Part shown: in pieces, positions 8,333 through 18,202 of the stretch
How the letters are laid out: every line of letters begins with the position of its first letter
How positions within the stretch are numbered: the stretch's first letter is position 1
NCBI GenBank assembly: GCA_011390515.1
Contig: JAABSJ010000040.1
Location: 1 to 34,527 of the forward strand
Reading direction: 5' to 3'
Origin: Oscillatoria sp.
GTDB lineage: Bacteria; Cyanobacteriota; Cyanobacteriia; Cyanobacteriales; Laspinemataceae
DNA: 34,527 nt
The notes under the pieces: generated by a model
Database searches by the model: none
Told to the model about the DNA's origin: nothing
What the model saw: only the letters and a program-made list of their open reading frames with translations
Program-made: the position numbers and the translations under genes

Positions 8333-8752
8333 TCAGGATGGTCCCTCTTGCGCTTCCAGGACCGTACATTCCTTGGCGGTATTCAGGGGATCCAGATTGG
8401 CGCGACAGCGATCGGCTAGAGGGACCAGTTCATCCCGCAACCCTTGCAACTGGCGAATTTTCTCCTCAATCCCCTGAATTTTCTGGTTGAGTCGGTCATA
8501 AACCGCTTGACAAGTGAGCGATCGGCCCTCTCTTAAAGCCAAAATGTCCTTAATTTCATCCAGGGTTAACCCCAAGGATTTCGCACGCACAATAAAGACC
8601 AGACGGTCCAAATCCGCCTGAGAAAACAGCCGATAACCCGCCTCTGTGCGTTGAGGAGAGGGGATTAATCCAATACGTTCATAAAAGTAAAGCGTTTGGG
8701 TGTTGAGTCCCAGACGACGAGAGACTTCGCCAATGTGGAACATAGTTTTCAC
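8333..8752 (-). CDS. MerR-family metal-responsive transcriptional activator
   Basis: 139 aa. The N-terminal winged helix begins FHIGEVSRRLGLNTQTLYFYERIGLI (residues 5-30, given here for position) and continues with the second helix-turn-helix half RTEAGYRLF. A long dimerisation helix follows at ~80-112. Cys81, Cys116 and Cys129 match the three-cysteine arrangement of heavy-metal MerR proteins (Hg, Pb, Zn or Cd sensors), with a distal Cys in the tail. It should bind the palindromic promoter directly downstream (8272-8303) and activate the detoxification genes. It is co-oriented with its targets rather than divergent, so read-through could add feedback. The inducing ion cannot be settled from sequence. 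Confidence 0.9.
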   Translation of the reverse strand: MKTMFHIGEVSRRLGLNTQTLYFYERIGLIPSPQRTEAGYRLFSQADLDRLVFIVRAKSLGLTLDEIKDILALREGRSLTCQAVYDRLNQKIQGIEEKIRQLQGLRDELVPLADRCRANLDPLNTAKECTVLEAQEGPS

Positions 8753-8853
8753 TCCATCATTATCTGATAAGTCTATGCTAATCCGGACTGTTGGTACAGT
8801 CGTGCTGATAGGAACTGTGCAGATTCACTCTTAATATCAGGACCTTATCAGGG

Positions 8854-9438
8854 TTAGGAATAGTCTGCGATCAAAGTTTTGATTCTATCTTCTAAATTGC
8901 CAATATCTTCGGGGCAAAGTTGGCGAATTCGGTCATACCGGCGTGCTGCTTCTTCTGCGAGGGGTTTGCGCCCTTCTCCCGGTGCATCTAATAACCTGCG
9001 CTGTTGAGAAAATGGCAAAAAGTAAGTTTCTTTAGGATTAATTTCTTGGCGAATGACCTGCCAATTATAATCCGGTGGTAAATCTTGACCCGCTAAAACC
9101 CAAACCTCGATTTCTTGCCACGCATTTTCAGCCAAAAATAACCGGCGATTCCCTAAAATTTGATGAGCTTTCGTTTCCAGTTTGTCGAGGGCAACTTTTC
9201 GCCCTTCCTTTCCATCGCGATCGACACAAAGCAAAAACAAATCGACCATCGGATACTGATTAATAATACTTTCAATATTTTCCCATTTTAACGCTTCGCT
9301 GACACCTCCCAAAAGAGGGTCTTGGCAAATTCTGATTTTAGCGCTAGGTTTACCCAGACTTTTCATCAAGGCAGTGATGATGGGTTTGAGCATATATTGG
9401 TCCTTGCGAAAGTCTTCAGGAATAACTAAAACCCTCAT
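8854..9438 (-). CDS. TOPRIM-like / DUF4276-type protein partnered with AAA ATPase
   Basis: A 194-aa protein. A TOPRIM-like pattern is visible: an early acidic residue after a hydrophobic strand (VLVIPED, Glu8), then LFLLCVDRDG with the DxD pair Asp73/Asp75, then LFLAENAWQEIEVWVLAG (Glu104, Glu109, Glu111), which resembles the ENAIEAWLLA segment of DUF4276/RloB-type proteins. The start codon overlaps the stop of the ATPase gene (ATGA at 9435-9438), so the two are translationally coupled. In OLD, Gabija and PARIS-like systems a TOPRIM nuclease or effector works with an SMC-like ATPase. The assignment to this class is inference from motifs and pairing; no nuclease activity is shown. Confidence 0.7.
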   Translation of the reverse strand: MRVLVIPEDFRKDQYMLKPIITALMKSLGKPSAKIRICQDPLLGGVSEALKWENIESIINQYPMVDLFLLCVDRDGKEGRKVALDKLETKAHQILGNRRLFLAENAWQEIEVWVLAGQDLPPDYNWQVIRQEINPKETYFLPFSQQRRLLDAPGEGRKPLAEEAARRYDRIRQLCPEDIGNLEDRIKTLIADYS

Positions 9439-10724
9439 TCTTCCCCCTCATCACTCATAAATTCCATCACATTCTCTAACCAAGCTGATTCGTGGAGGTG
9501 GGCGAGGGTTTGTTTTTCCAAAACCTCTTGAGCATTCGGGATATCTAAAATCCGGATGATTTTGGCATCGGGTCTATTTTCTAAACGGTAGGTTAACGAG
9601 ACAGATTCTAAGAGATTAGGACTTAAAAGTCTGAGTAATTGGGAGGAATGAGTGGTGGCAATCATTTGGATTTTCCCTTGAGAAACTTGCCGTTCAATCA
9701 ATTGCAGTAAGAGATGTAACCGAGTGGGATGGATGCCATTATCTAATTCTTCAAAAAAGTAGAGTTTTGCCGGAGATGAACCCAGTAATGCAGCTATCAT
9801 GGCTAGAAATCTCAGAGTTCCATCGGAAGCACTGTAGGCTGATATTTTTTGTCCACTCTTTTCGACTAAAGTCAATAAAATTTTTCCGGTAAAATCTGAT
9901 GGAAACTCAAAATCTTGAGCATCCATTGGGGTGAGTTCTTGTATCCACTCCAGCAGGATGGCCTTTTTTTGGGGGTCTTGACAAATATCAAACAAGACAG
10001 AGGAGAGATTTTCGCCGCGATCGCCTAAAATAGTTTGTCCTGGAACCGATGGCATCCGGATCGCTTCTGGATTGAGGTCCAGAAATTGTATATCATTGAG
10101 AGCATTTAAACATTGTTCTGATATAGATTGAATGTACGTCCAGTGTTTTCCTGCAAAATCCTCGGCCAACATATAAGATATTAATGTGTAAACATTGATT
10201 TCCGAAAATTGTGAAACAGCAGGTTTGCCAGGAGATAAATTTAGTTTATAATACTTTCCATCATCGGTCTTAGTCTGGAAATATTCCTCGGCCCCATCAT
10301 TAATTAAAGTGGATTCAAAAACCGGATTGTGGAAATTTTTAATGTGGAGTTTTTCTCGACACACTCGGGGACTTCTGCCACTTTTCCCTGGATTTACGGT
10401 AATGCCATATATAGCTTCTTGCTGTTCCTCTTGATAGTCAACCGTAAATTCCACTTCCAGGGTAAAGGTTTCAGCATTAAGAAACGTAATTTCTCGCGTC
10501 CCTCCGCGAATTCCGCGCCACTGTAAAACTCCCCCTTCTACATATTTTTCGCCCATAATTTCGGCGAGATTATAGCCACGAGCAATGCCATGCAAAAACC
10601 GCAAAGCATCTCTAATATTACTTTTTCCCGATGCATTGGTTCCGATTAACAATGTAAAAGGACCGAGGATGAGTTCCGCCTCTTGAAAATTCTTAAAGTT
10701 TTTTAGGCGTATTTTTTTTAGCAT
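9435..10724 (-). CDS. SMC/RecF-like AAA ATPase (AAA_21/AAA_15 type)
   Basis: A 429-aa ABC-class ATPase without a long coiled coil. It opens LKKIRLKNFKNFQEAEL, the usual N-terminal strand of RecF/SMC-like ATPases. Walker A is GTNASGKS (28-35), the signature region is SASDGTLRFLAMIAALL (298-314), Walker B is LYFFEELD (321-328) with the unusual FFEE in place of the common IDEP, and the H-loop is TTHSSQLL (357-364). It directly precedes and overlaps a TOPRIM-like gene. Such pairs act in phage defence (OLD, PARIS and related) or DNA repair; defence is my preferred reading but is inferred. The 183-bp gap upstream probably holds its promoter. Confidence 0.88.
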   Translation of the reverse strand: MLKKIRLKNFKNFQEAELILGPFTLLIGTNASGKSNIRDALRFLHGIARGYNLAEIMGEKYVEGGVLQWRGIRGGTREITFLNAETFTLEVEFTVDYQEEQQEAIYGITVNPGKSGRSPRVCREKLHIKNFHNPVFESTLINDGAEEYFQTKTDDGKYYKLNLSPGKPAVSQFSEINVYTLISYMLAEDFAGKHWTYIQSISEQCLNALNDIQFLDLNPEAIRMPSVPGQTILGDRGENLSSVLFDICQDPQKKAILLEWIQELTPMDAQDFEFPSDFTGKILLTLVEKSGQKISAYSASDGTLRFLAMIAALLGSSPAKLYFFEELDNGIHPTRLHLLLQLIERQVSQGKIQMIATTHSSQLLRLLSPNLLESVSLTYRLENRPDAKIIRILDIPNAQEVLEKQTLAHLHESAWLENVMEFMSDEGEE

Positions 10725-10850
10725 AAATTATAGAATGCCTATCTATGTTGTGATAAAAATTGCTAAGATTGATTATAACATTTCTTGAAAATTTCCAAAT
10801 TTCTGACTCTCATTGGCATCCAACTTATCTGGATGTGAGGAAAATGATTA

Positions 10851-10887
10851 TTGCTCCAATCTATTCTTTCTAAATAAATTGGAGCAA
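10851..10887. terminator. Hairpin downstream of rca
   Basis: TTGCTCCAAT (10851-10860) pairs perfectly with ATTGGAGCAA (10878-10887) around a 17-base loop, 21 bases past the rca stop on the minus strand. The T-run that would make it a classical intrinsic terminator is weak, so it may be a 3'-end processing or stability hairpin instead. Confidence 0.4.
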
Positions 10888-10907
10888 GGTTTTCTATACA
10901 ATCCTGA

Positions 10908-12215
10908 CTAATCAGGACGTTGGATGATGGTTTCCATGACTCGGCGCTTATTTGCATCAATTCCAAATAGGCGAACATATTCCCCGGCATAGTTGGCTAA
11001 ACAGGATTCTAAGGAGGCGATCGCCTCAGATTCATTCCCGGTTTGAATGCATCCACAACTTTGCCAGGACCCGGTTCTAAACCGACGGCGATCGACGTGC
11101 TCAATGCCAATCGGATAACCCTGTGACACTAACTGTCTGAGTTGTTTCAACGCATCCAAATCTAAGGTTGCTGTAGCAGATTGAGGTTGGTTTTGGGGAC
11201 GAGACACCTGCGCAGAGGGAGAACCATTGGATGCTGTGGATTGAGCGTTAAAACCCTGGTTTTCCTGACGGATTCCATTCCCCGAGATAGGCGGTTGTCC
11301 CGGCATAAATCCATAGCGTTGTGCCGTGTTACTTTCCGCCAAAGAACGGTTATAAGCAGCAACCAATCGCAACTCTTGAATATGGTGCTGTTCCTTCACC
11401 ATTTGTTCCCCTTTTTCTATCAGGTGTTCCAGGCGGAAATCGGGTTTAATAAAGCTATGCTTTTCCGTACTGTTGGCAACTTTTAGGCCAATTTTATCAA
11501 ATCCAGTTTGTTCAATAAAGGCTAAAATTTGCTCATCATAAATACTGGCGCGCAAAGCACTAAAAAAGTCTATGGATTGACCTTCAAATTTAGACACCAG
11601 TTGTTCAATTTGACCTCGATTCAGTCCATCAGGGGTAAAAATTCCAGTGACAATTTCTAATCGGTCCTCTCGATTAGGTTCCCAATAGAATTTGTCCATG
11701 CGTCCATCACGAACCAAGGGTGCATACAGAGTACCAAAGTCATTCCCGGTGACAATAATCGGCACCCGAGGTAACGGTTCACTATCGTAGCTACCGGGAA
11801 GCTGAACATTGGTGGGATTATCGGCAATATTCATCAATGTGGCATTGACTAATTGCGTATTCACGGTGTATTGGGTTCCGCTATCTACTCGTCCTGCACC
11901 GGCATCAATATCATTAATCATTAACACGGCTAATTTGCCATGTTTGCTAATAATATCCGCTGCTTCTCGATACCGAAAGCGCACCAACCTAGAAGGGTCA
12001 CCTGCATCTGGGCTTTCTAATTCCCCGGCGGATAGATGAATGGCTTGGACTTTCATCCGTTGGAAAACTAATTCACATTGGAAGGATTTTCCTTCTCCTT
12101 TGTGACCATGAATTCCTAAAATTAGCGGGGCGTTAATGCCCGGTAAGTCGAGGAAATTCTTGGTAATATGAACGGCTAATTTGTTGAGGAATCTGGGGGC
12201 GATATAGTAAGTCAT
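10908..12215 (-). CDS. rca: RuBisCO activase with C-terminal small-subunit-like domain
   Basis: 435 aa. The AAA+ module has Walker A GHKGEGKS (37-44), Walker B VLMINDIDAG (97-106) and the segment GTQYTVNTQLVNATLMNIAD known from plant and cyanobacterial activases. A Gln/Ser/Asn-rich linker (~300-348) leads to a RbcS-like (SSUL) domain from residue ~351: IEHVDRRRFRTGSWQSC, then YVRLFGIDANKRRV. The SSUL cysteines (Cys387, Cys389, Cys404) could allow redox control. The enzyme uses ATP to remove inhibitory sugar phosphates from RuBisCO; the SSUL domain binds the holoenzyme and recruits activase into carboxysomes. It lies near bicA, which fits a carbon-concentrating role. The C-terminal domain is clearly present and full length. 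Confidence 0.96.
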   Translation of the reverse strand: MTYYIAPRFLNKLAVHITKNFLDLPGINAPLILGIHGHKGEGKSFQCELVFQRMKVQAIHLSAGELESPDAGDPSRLVRFRYREAADIISKHGKLAVLMINDIDAGAGRVDSGTQYTVNTQLVNATLMNIADNPTNVQLPGSYDSEPLPRVPIIVTGNDFGTLYAPLVRDGRMDKFYWEPNREDRLEIVTGIFTPDGLNRGQIEQLVSKFEGQSIDFFSALRASIYDEQILAFIEQTGFDKIGLKVANSTEKHSFIKPDFRLEHLIEKGEQMVKEQHHIQELRLVAAYNRSLAESNTAQRYGFMPGQPPISGNGIRQENQGFNAQSTASNGSPSAQVSRPQNQPQSATATLDLDALKQLRQLVSQGYPIGIEHVDRRRFRTGSWQSCGCIQTGNESEAIASLESCLANYAGEYVRLFGIDANKRRVMETIIQRPD

Positions 12216-12310
12216 GAGATTAGAGTGAATGGGACAAAATCACAGGATAGAAAACGGGTGCGTCATACAAAATCCGGTTGTGATAGATCTGTAAAAACGA
12301 GGAAGCCATT

Positions 12311-12360
12311 GTAGGGTGGGCACTGCCCACCTACATTAAGGTGGGCAGTGCCCACCCTAC
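12311..12360. repeat. Perfect 22-bp inverted repeat, probable bidirectional terminator
   Basis: 12311-12332 is exactly complementary to 12339-12360, with a 6-base loop. The arm starts GTAGGGTGGGCACTGCCC. Each arm also contains the palindrome GGGCACTGCCC-like core. It sits 20 bases past the prfC stop on the minus strand and upstream of rca, so it probably ends the bicA-prfC transcript. Similar GTAGGGTGGGC palindromes are widespread as dispersed repeats in cyanobacterial genomes. Confidence 0.8.
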
Positions 12361-12380
12361 TTTTACTCTCCTCAAAAGGA

Positions 12381-14021
12381 TTAGGAGGGAGGAAGGGCGA
12401 TCGGGCTGACTTTGAGTTCGGGATGGTCGGCTAAATTTTGGTCCAAATTCCATTGATTGTTGAACAATAAAACGGGACGGTCCCATCGGTCTTTGGCGAT
12501 AAAGGTATTAAACAGGCGACCGACTTTTTCCAAGGTTTCCCAACCTCCGACGACCCATCGGGCGACGGAATAGGGTAAGATTTCTAGGCGAGTTTCCACC
12601 CCATATTCATTGATTAACCGGAATTGAACGACTTCAAATTGGAGTTGTCCAACGGCGGCTAAAATCGGGTCGCGCTTACTTTCATCGGTGGAGTTGAGAA
12701 TTTGCACTGCCCCTTCTTCTTGCAATTCTGAGACGCCTTTGTTGAAGTTTTTATACTTCGTCGGGTCAGCATTTTTCAGGAAGGCAAATAGTTCGGGGGA
12801 GAAGGAGGGAATTTCCGGATAGCGAATCGGTTTTCCCATGCAAACTGTGTCCCCGATCGCAAAGCTGCCTGGGTTATTTAATCCGACTACATCTCCGGCA
12901 TAGGCGACTTCTACGGTTTCCCGGTCCTGGGCAAATAGTTTCTGGGGACGGGAGAGGCGAATGGTCTTGCCGGTGCGAGTATGGGTCACTACCATGTCTT
13001 TTTCAAACTGACCGGAACAGACGCGCAAAAAGGCGACGCGATCGCGATGTTTCGGGTCCATGTTCGCCTGTAATTTGAACACAAATCCCGAAAATTCCGG
13101 ATAGGTTGGGGGAATTTCTCCCTGGTCGCTGTCATGGGGGGCCGGGGCGATCGCATAGTCTAAAAACGCCTCCAAAAATAACTCGACCCCAAAGTTATTC
13201 ATGGCACTACCAAAGAACACTGGGGTTAATTGGCCGTTATGAATTGCCTCTAAATCCAGTTCCGGACTGACTCCATCCAGCAATTCTAAATCCTCTTGAA
13301 GTTGTTGATACAACTCCGGTTCTATCAAGGATTTTAGGCGAGGGTCACCGATGGGAATGACGGTATCCGTCGCTTTCTTACTGCCGTGGGAGGCACTTTT
13401 TTCAAACAGGTGAATTTTTTGTTGACGGCGATCGACCACTCCCCGGAAGCGATCGCCTGTCCCGATCGGCCAGTTCACCACATAGGTGCTTAACCCGAGT
13501 TCCTGCTCAATTTCATCAATCAACTCCAGAGGGGATAAACTCGGGCGATCAAGTTTATTAATGAAGGTGAAAATCGGCAGTTGTCGCATCCGGCAGACTT
13601 CAAACAATTTCCGAGTTTGAGTCTCTAACCCTTTCGCCGCATCAATCAGCATCACTGCATTATCTGCTGCTGCCAGGGTGCGATAAGTATCCTCACTAAA
13701 ATCTTGGTGTCCGGGGGTATCCAACAGGTTCAATAAATGGTCTTGATACTGGAATTGCAGAACCGTGGAGGTAATCGAAATTCCCCGCTGTTGTTCCATT
13801 GCCATCCAGTCGGAGGTGGCACTCCGTTGGGCCCGTTTGGCTTTAACCGCCCCTGCTTCTTGGATTGCCCCTCCATACAGCAAGAGTTTTTCCGTAAGGG
13901 TGGTTTTACCAGCATCGGGGTGAGAAATGATGGCAAAATTTCGGCGACGATTCACTTCCCAATCGAGGCGATCGTCTGGGGAATTACCCTGAGTTTGTTC
14001 CGGTTGTATCTCTAGCTGCAT
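12381..14021 (-). CDS. prfC: Peptide chain release factor 3
   Basis: A 546-aa translational GTPase. G1 is [10 protein letters not shown] (residues ~33-42), the switch region has [12 protein letters not shown]3 is [12 protein letters not shown] and G4 is FINKLDR. The combination [18 protein letters not shown] and [16 protein letters not shown] separates RF3 from EF-G, and the length is normal. RF3 removes RF1/RF2 from ribosomes after peptide release, at the cost of GTP. The start is supported by GGAGG about 10 bases before the ATG. The gene follows bicA by only 29 bases, so the two may share a transcript although their functions look unrelated. Confidence 0.96.
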   Translation of the reverse strand: MQLEIQPEQTQGNSPDDRLDWEVNRRRNFAIISHPDAGKTTLTEKLLLYGGAIQEAGAVKAKRAQRSATSDWMAMEQQRGISITSTVLQFQYQDHLLNLLDTPGHQDFSEDTYRTLAAADNAVMLIDAAKGLETQTRKLFEVCRMRQLPIFTFINKLDRPSLSPLELIDEIEQELGLSTYVVNWPIGTGDRFRGVVDRRQQKIHLFEKSASHGSKKATDTVIPIGDPRLKSLIEPELYQQLQEDLELLDGVSPELDLEAIHNGQLTPVFFGSAMNNFGVELFLEAFLDYAIAPAPHDSDQGEIPPTYPEFSGFVFKLQANMDPKHRDRVAFLRVCSGQFEKDMVVTHTRTGKTIRLSRPQKLFAQDRETVEVAYAGDVVGLNNPGSFAIGDTVCMGKPIRYPEIPSFSPELFAFLKNADPTKYKNFNKGVSELQEEGAVQILNSTDESKRDPILAAVGQLQFEVVQFRLINEYGVETRLEILPYSVARWVVGGWETLEKVGRLFNTFIAKDRWDRPVLLFNNQWNLDQNLADHPELKVSPIALPPS

Positions 14022-14050
14022 GATGTTCGTTCCTCCAAAGGTGTTCAGGA

Positions 14051-15763
14051 TTAAGCGTCAGAAATCGGTGAAAAAGGTTGCTGAATTTCATTATAGCTAA
14101 CGCTTTGTTTCTGCCGAACCATCGACAATCCTTCTTTGAGGGCCGTCAGGCGATCGCCCATCCAGTGGTTCCCCGGAATCAACCCGGCAATCCCCAATTT
14201 TTCTAAGCGACGCTTCACTTTGCCCGTTGCACCGACGACAATCACATCCCGTCCCGCATCGATCGCCTCTTGGATGGCATTTTCAATTGCCAGGGAAGAA
14301 GTCACCCCTAAAATCGGCACTTCACCCAAATCCACAATCAGCACATCATAATTGCCGATCGCATTATGTTCCCGGGCGATCGCTTTCGCAACCCCAAAAA
14401 TCATCGGTCCACTCAAATGGAACAGTAAAACCCGTCCATTTGCTAAATCTAAAACCTGTTTTTCCTCGGATGTCAACACAATTTGGTCATCGGCATCGGT
14501 AATCGCTTTCACCGATTGAGATTGCAGTTCATCCAAGCGCTCAATCGTCAAGATATTCGCAATAAATACCCCAACTGCAACCGCAACCATTAAATCGACA
14601 AAAACCGTGAGTAACACGACACTATAAACAATTCCAGCCGCCTTCAAGGAAATTTTGTGAACCCGCTTCAGGAATCCCCAATCAATAATATTAATCCCGA
14701 CCTTGAGGACAATTCCTGCTAACACGGCTAAGGGAATAACGGAAGTTAAAGGGGCCGCCCATAGCACCACAATCAACAGCACTAACGCCCGACTAATTCC
14801 GGCTAAAGCGGTTCTTCCCCCCGCTTGAATACTCACCACCGTTGCCGTCGTTGCCCCAGAACCAGCAATCCCGCCACATAATCCGGTAATTAAATTAGCA
14901 AACCCTTGGCCGATTAATTCTTTATTAGATTTATGTTCGGTCCGGGTCAAGCTGTCAGCTACCAAACAAGTTAACAGACAATCAATCGAACCTACAATCG
15001 CCAAAACTATCGCATTCACAAACATTAACCGCAAATTGTCCGCAGTAAATGTCGGCATCTGGAGTGTGGGTAAACCCGGGGTGATTTCTCCAATCGTGGC
15101 AATGGTGCGAATCTCCATTCCGCCAAATAAAACCAAAGAAATGCCCGTTCCAATCACTAAAGCCACCAGTTGCGGCGGCATAAAACGCTTCAGTTTAGCC
15201 GGATAAAGGAATAAAATGGCGAGAGTTGTTATCCCTAAAATCGTCTCCCAAGGATTAATATTTGCAATGAGATTTGGGAAGTTTTTGATTACCCCAATCA
15301 CCCCACCAGACGGCGTTTGTTGTCCGATAAAAGGGGCAATTTGCAGGAAAATTAAAATTACCCCAATTCCCGTCATAAAGCCGGAAATCACGTTATAAGG
15401 AAGCATCGTAATATACTTCCCTAATCGCAATACGCCAAATAGAATTTGGAAAACCCCCCCCATCATCACCACCGTAAATGCCATCGCCAGACCATTTTCT
15501 GGGTTATTTGCCATCAATTCGGCAATGACTGCGGTAACAATAACGGTCATCGGTCCTGTGGGTTCAGAAATCAGGCTGGGGGTACCGCCAAATAAGGCAG
15601 CAAAAAAGCCAACTAAAATCGCCCCCCATAACCCGGCTGAGGCCCCTGCCCCGGAAGCAATCCCGAAAGCGAGGGCCATTGGCAAGGCAACTACTGCAGC
15701 GGTTAATCCGCCAAAAATATCGCCTTTGAAGTTACGAAAATGGATGGTATTGGTGATCTGCAT
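14051..15763 (-). CDS. bicA: BicA-type sodium-dependent bicarbonate transporter (SulP family)
   Basis: 570 aa from the ATG at 15763 (GAGGAAA about 8 bases upstream; the upstream ATG at 15784 is less likely). The N-terminus [19 protein letters not shown] closely follows the start of the characterised BicA of Synechococcus PCC 7002 as I remember it. Other BicA-like stretches are [29 protein letters not shown] and [16 protein letters not shown] cytoplasmic STAS domain follows ([16 protein letters not shown] to the C-terminus), with the BicA-like [13 protein letters not shown]. It is a plasma-membrane, low-affinity, high-flux bicarbonate/Na+ symporter feeding the carbon-concentrating mechanism. 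It is preceded by a USP gene and a second SulP transporter. Confidence 0.93.
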   Translation of the reverse strand: MQITNTIHFRNFKGDIFGGLTAAVVALPMALAFGIASGAGASAGLWGAILVGFFAALFGGTPSLISEPTGPMTVIVTAVIAELMANNPENGLAMAFTVVMMGGVFQILFGVLRLGKYITMLPYNVISGFMTGIGVILIFLQIAPFIGQQTPSGGVIGVIKNFPNLIANINPWETILGITTLAILFLYPAKLKRFMPPQLVALVIGTGISLVLFGGMEIRTIATIGEITPGLPTLQMPTFTADNLRLMFVNAIVLAIVGSIDCLLTCLVADSLTRTEHKSNKELIGQGFANLITGLCGGIAGSGATTATVVSIQAGGRTALAGISRALVLLIVVLWAAPLTSVIPLAVLAGIVLKVGINIIDWGFLKRVHKISLKAAGIVYSVVLLTVFVDLMVAVAVGVFIANILTIERLDELQSQSVKAITDADDQIVLTSEEKQVLDLANGRVLLFHLSGPMIFGVAKAIAREHNAIGNYDVLIVDLGEVPILGVTSSLAIENAIQEAIDAGRDVIVVGATGKVKRRLEKLGIAGLIPGNHWMGDRLTALKEGLSMVRQKQSVSYNEIQQPFSPISDA

Positions 15764-15813
15764 AAAGAAGTTTCCTCGATTCAAAAATGACCCTAATTTT
15801 ATCTCAATTTAGA

Positions 15814-16677
15814 CTAACGAAATAACAATACCGGAATATTGCTACTTCTCAACATTTGGGCAGTGGTACTGCCAATGACTAAATTACGAATCCGACTATG
15901 ACCATAGGCACCCATGAGTAACAAGCTAATATTTTGTTCGGTAATATAGGAGGCGATCGCCTTTTCCGGTTCTCCCTCTAAACGGCAAATCACCGGGTTA
16001 AATCCAGCACCTTGCAAGGCTTGTTCTGCTTCCTGCAATCTGGGATTTGCCGTGGGACTGTCCTTACTTTTAGCCACCTTAACAATATGCAGGTCCACCC
16101 CCTTAAATAACGGGGATTCCCGCATAAATTGCAACATTTTCTGCGCCGTGGGACTGCCATCATAGGCCAACAATACCCGGTCAATCGGTTGATATTCCAG
16201 GGGAACTACCAGGCAAGGCTTCGGGCTACTTCGGACAATCCGTTCTAAATTCGCACCTAAATGACTCGAAGCAAAACTCGCTGCTTCTCCCCGTTTCCCT
16301 AATACAATTAAATCAGAACTTGCCTCAAACTCATCCAAGCAATCCACCAAAAAGCCGGTTTTATGGATCAGGTTAATGCAATCAACTCCTTCGGATTTGA
16401 GACGACTCGCAGCGGTTTGTAAAATCAGCTTGGCCCGTTGGTGGTTAATTTTGGCTTTTTCATGTTCCAACTCCACCAAGCGATTCAGCAAATTTTCCGA
16501 AGCATCAATCCCAATACTTCCGCTAAAGTTTCCGGTCGAAACTGCCTGTTGACTGCGAATATCCGTCACGCACAATACATCAATTTCCGCCTCTAGTTTG
16601 GTAGCCACATCAGCGCCATAACGATAGATGGTTTCTGCAAACAGCGATCCATCAGTGCAAATCAAAATCTTTTTCAT
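15814..16677 (-). CDS. Tandem-domain universal stress protein (UspA family)
   Basis: 287 aa from the ATG at 16677, one base after the stop of the SulP gene; a longer frame to 16791 would overlap that gene and has no USP homology. Two USP domains are visible: MKKILICTDGS at the N-terminus and DRVLLAYDGS near residue 155. The second domain keeps the full nucleotide-binding motif G-2x-G-9x-G-S/T (GAYGHSRIRNLVIGST); the first has a degenerate version (GKRGEAASFASSHLG). The near-contact with the SulP gene implies translational coupling. USP domains are often fused to or paired with SulP carriers in cyanobacteria, where nucleotide sensing may tune transport (inference). Confidence 0.92.
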   Translation of the reverse strand: MKKILICTDGSLFAETIYRYGADVATKLEAEIDVLCVTDIRSQQAVSTGNFSGSIGIDASENLLNRLVELEHEKAKINHQRAKLILQTAASRLKSEGVDCINLIHKTGFLVDCLDEFEASSDLIVLGKRGEAASFASSHLGANLERIVRSSPKPCLVVPLEYQPIDRVLLAYDGSPTAQKMLQFMRESPLFKGVDLHIVKVAKSKDSPTANPRLQEAEQALQGAGFNPVICRLEGEPEKAIASYITEQNISLLLMGAYGHSRIRNLVIGSTTAQMLRSSNIPVLLFR

Positions 16678-16678
16678 G

Positions 16679-18202
16679 TTATTGGGAATGATGGGATGGA
16701 TATTCGGATTCGTTCTGTTCTTTCCATTGGTCAGATTTGGGGGATAGATCCGGTTGTTTGTAGGTTGCCAATTTATCGTACAAGGTTGCACTGGCTTGAT
16801 TTAAACCGACTAATTCCACATCAGTTCCATTGCGGCGGAATTTAATCACGATTTTATCCAGCATCTCCACAGACCCTTGGTCCCAAAGATGGGCGTGAGT
16901 TAAATCTACCGTGACGCGATCAACCAATTCATTAAAATCAAATGACCCGATAAAATCTTCCTTGGATAAAAAGAAAATCTGTCCCGCAACTTGATAAATC
17001 CGGTGCGTTCCATCGGTACTGAGAACCTTATCCACAAAGACCAAATCGGCAATTTTGCGGGAGAAAAAAACCGTACTCATGACAATGCCCGTCACCACTC
17101 CCAAGGCAAAATTCTTCGTGAAAATTGTCACAAACATAGTGGTCAACATCACAGCGGTTTCACTGCGCGGAATCCGGGGAATATTTTTGACCGATGACCA
17201 ACGAAATGTCCCAATAGCTACCATAATCATCACGGCAACCAAGGTCGCCATTGGCATTTGCTTCACCCAATCCCGCAAAATCAGAATGGCAAATAATAGA
17301 AACACCCCAGACGCGAGGGTTGATAACCGTCCTCGTCCCCCGGATTGGACATTAATCACCGATTGTCCAATCATCCCACATCCGGCCATGCCGCCAAAAA
17401 AACTGGTGACAATATTGGCAATTCCTTGTCCTTTGGCTTCTTGGTTTTTATCACTAGGGGTATCGGTCAGTTCATCCACCAAGGAAGCGGTCAGAAATGA
17501 GGCTAATAACCCGACAATTGCCAAGGTTAGGGAATAGGGTAAAATAATCTGCAAAGTTTCTAAAGTCAGCGGAACTTGTGGCAGTGCAAAGAAGGGTAAG
17601 GTGGTGGGTAATTCTCCCATATCCCCAACCCTGGGTACTTCTAATTTGAGGGCGATCGCCGCGATCGTCATCACCGCCAATGCCACCAACGGAGAAGGCA
17701 CCGCTTTCGTAAACCGAGGCAGGATATAAATAATCGCCAAAGACAGACCTGTAAGCACATAAACTGCCACAGGAACATCCGTCAATTGTGGCAACTGGGC
17801 CATAAAAATTAACACCGCCAAAGCATTAATATAGCCAATGGTCACCGCCCGGGGAACGTATTTCATCTGCCGTCCCAGTTTGAGAAAACCAAACACAACT
17901 TGGATAATTCCCGTTAGCAACGTTGCCGCAAATAAATAGGGCAATCCATGATCCTTGACCAAATCAATCATCAGCAACGCCATCGCCCCCGTCGCCGCCG
18001 AAATTGACCCGGGTCTACCCCCTAAAAAGGCCGTCATCACGGCAATAATAAAGGATGCATAAAGTCCGACTTTGGGATCAACCCCAGCAATAATTGAAAA
18101 GGCGATCGCCTCGGGAATCAACGCCAAACCCACCACTGCACCCGCCAATAAATCCGCGCGCACATTTGAAAACCACTCTTGTCTGAGTCTGCGACTGTTC
18201 AA
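16679..18202 (-). CDS. SulP-family anion (bicarbonate or sulfate) transporter, TTG start
   Basis: 507 aa if translation starts at the TTG at 18202, which is preceded at perfect distance by GGGGAGG. The ATG-starting frame at 18268 adds 22 residues unlike SulP proteins and lacks such a site. The SulP core is clear: [20 protein letters not shown] near the N-terminus, [11 protein letters not shown], and a [15 protein letters not shown] loop. A C-terminal STAS domain follows (residues ~410-485: [20 protein letters not shown]). It may be a bicarbonate transporter given bicA downstream, but sulfate or other anions are possible. It is the first gene of a likely SulP-USP-bicA-prfC series. The 5' region contains a possibly structured leader. 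Confidence 0.9.
   Translation of the reverse strand: MNSRRLRQEWFSNVRADLLAGAVVGLALIPEAIAFSIIAGVDPKVGLYASFIIAVMTAFLGGRPGSISAATGAMALLMIDLVKDHGLPYLFAATLLTGIIQVVFGFLKLGRQMKYVPRAVTIGYINALAVLIFMAQLPQLTDVPVAVYVLTGLSLAIIYILPRFTKAVPSPLVALAVMTIAAIALKLEVPRVGDMGELPTTLPFFALPQVPLTLETLQIILPYSLTLAIVGLLASFLTASLVDELTDTPSDKNQEAKGQGIANIVTSFFGGMAGCGMIGQSVINVQSGGRGRLSTLASGVFLLFAILILRDWVKQMPMATLVAVMIMVAIGTFRWSSVKNIPRIPRSETAVMLTTMFVTIFTKNFALGVVTGIVMSTVFFSRKIADLVFVDKVLSTDGTHRIYQVAGQIFFLSKEDFIGSFDFNELVDRVTVDLTHAHLWDQGSVEMLDKIVIKFRRNGTDVELVGLNQASATLYDKLATYKQPDLSPKSDQWKEQNESEYPSHHSQ

Noticed and set aside
17055-17537. 160-codon plus-strand frame opposite the SulP gene
   Set aside because: It is the antisense of a clearly conserved transporter, with no family motif and no ribosome-binding site.
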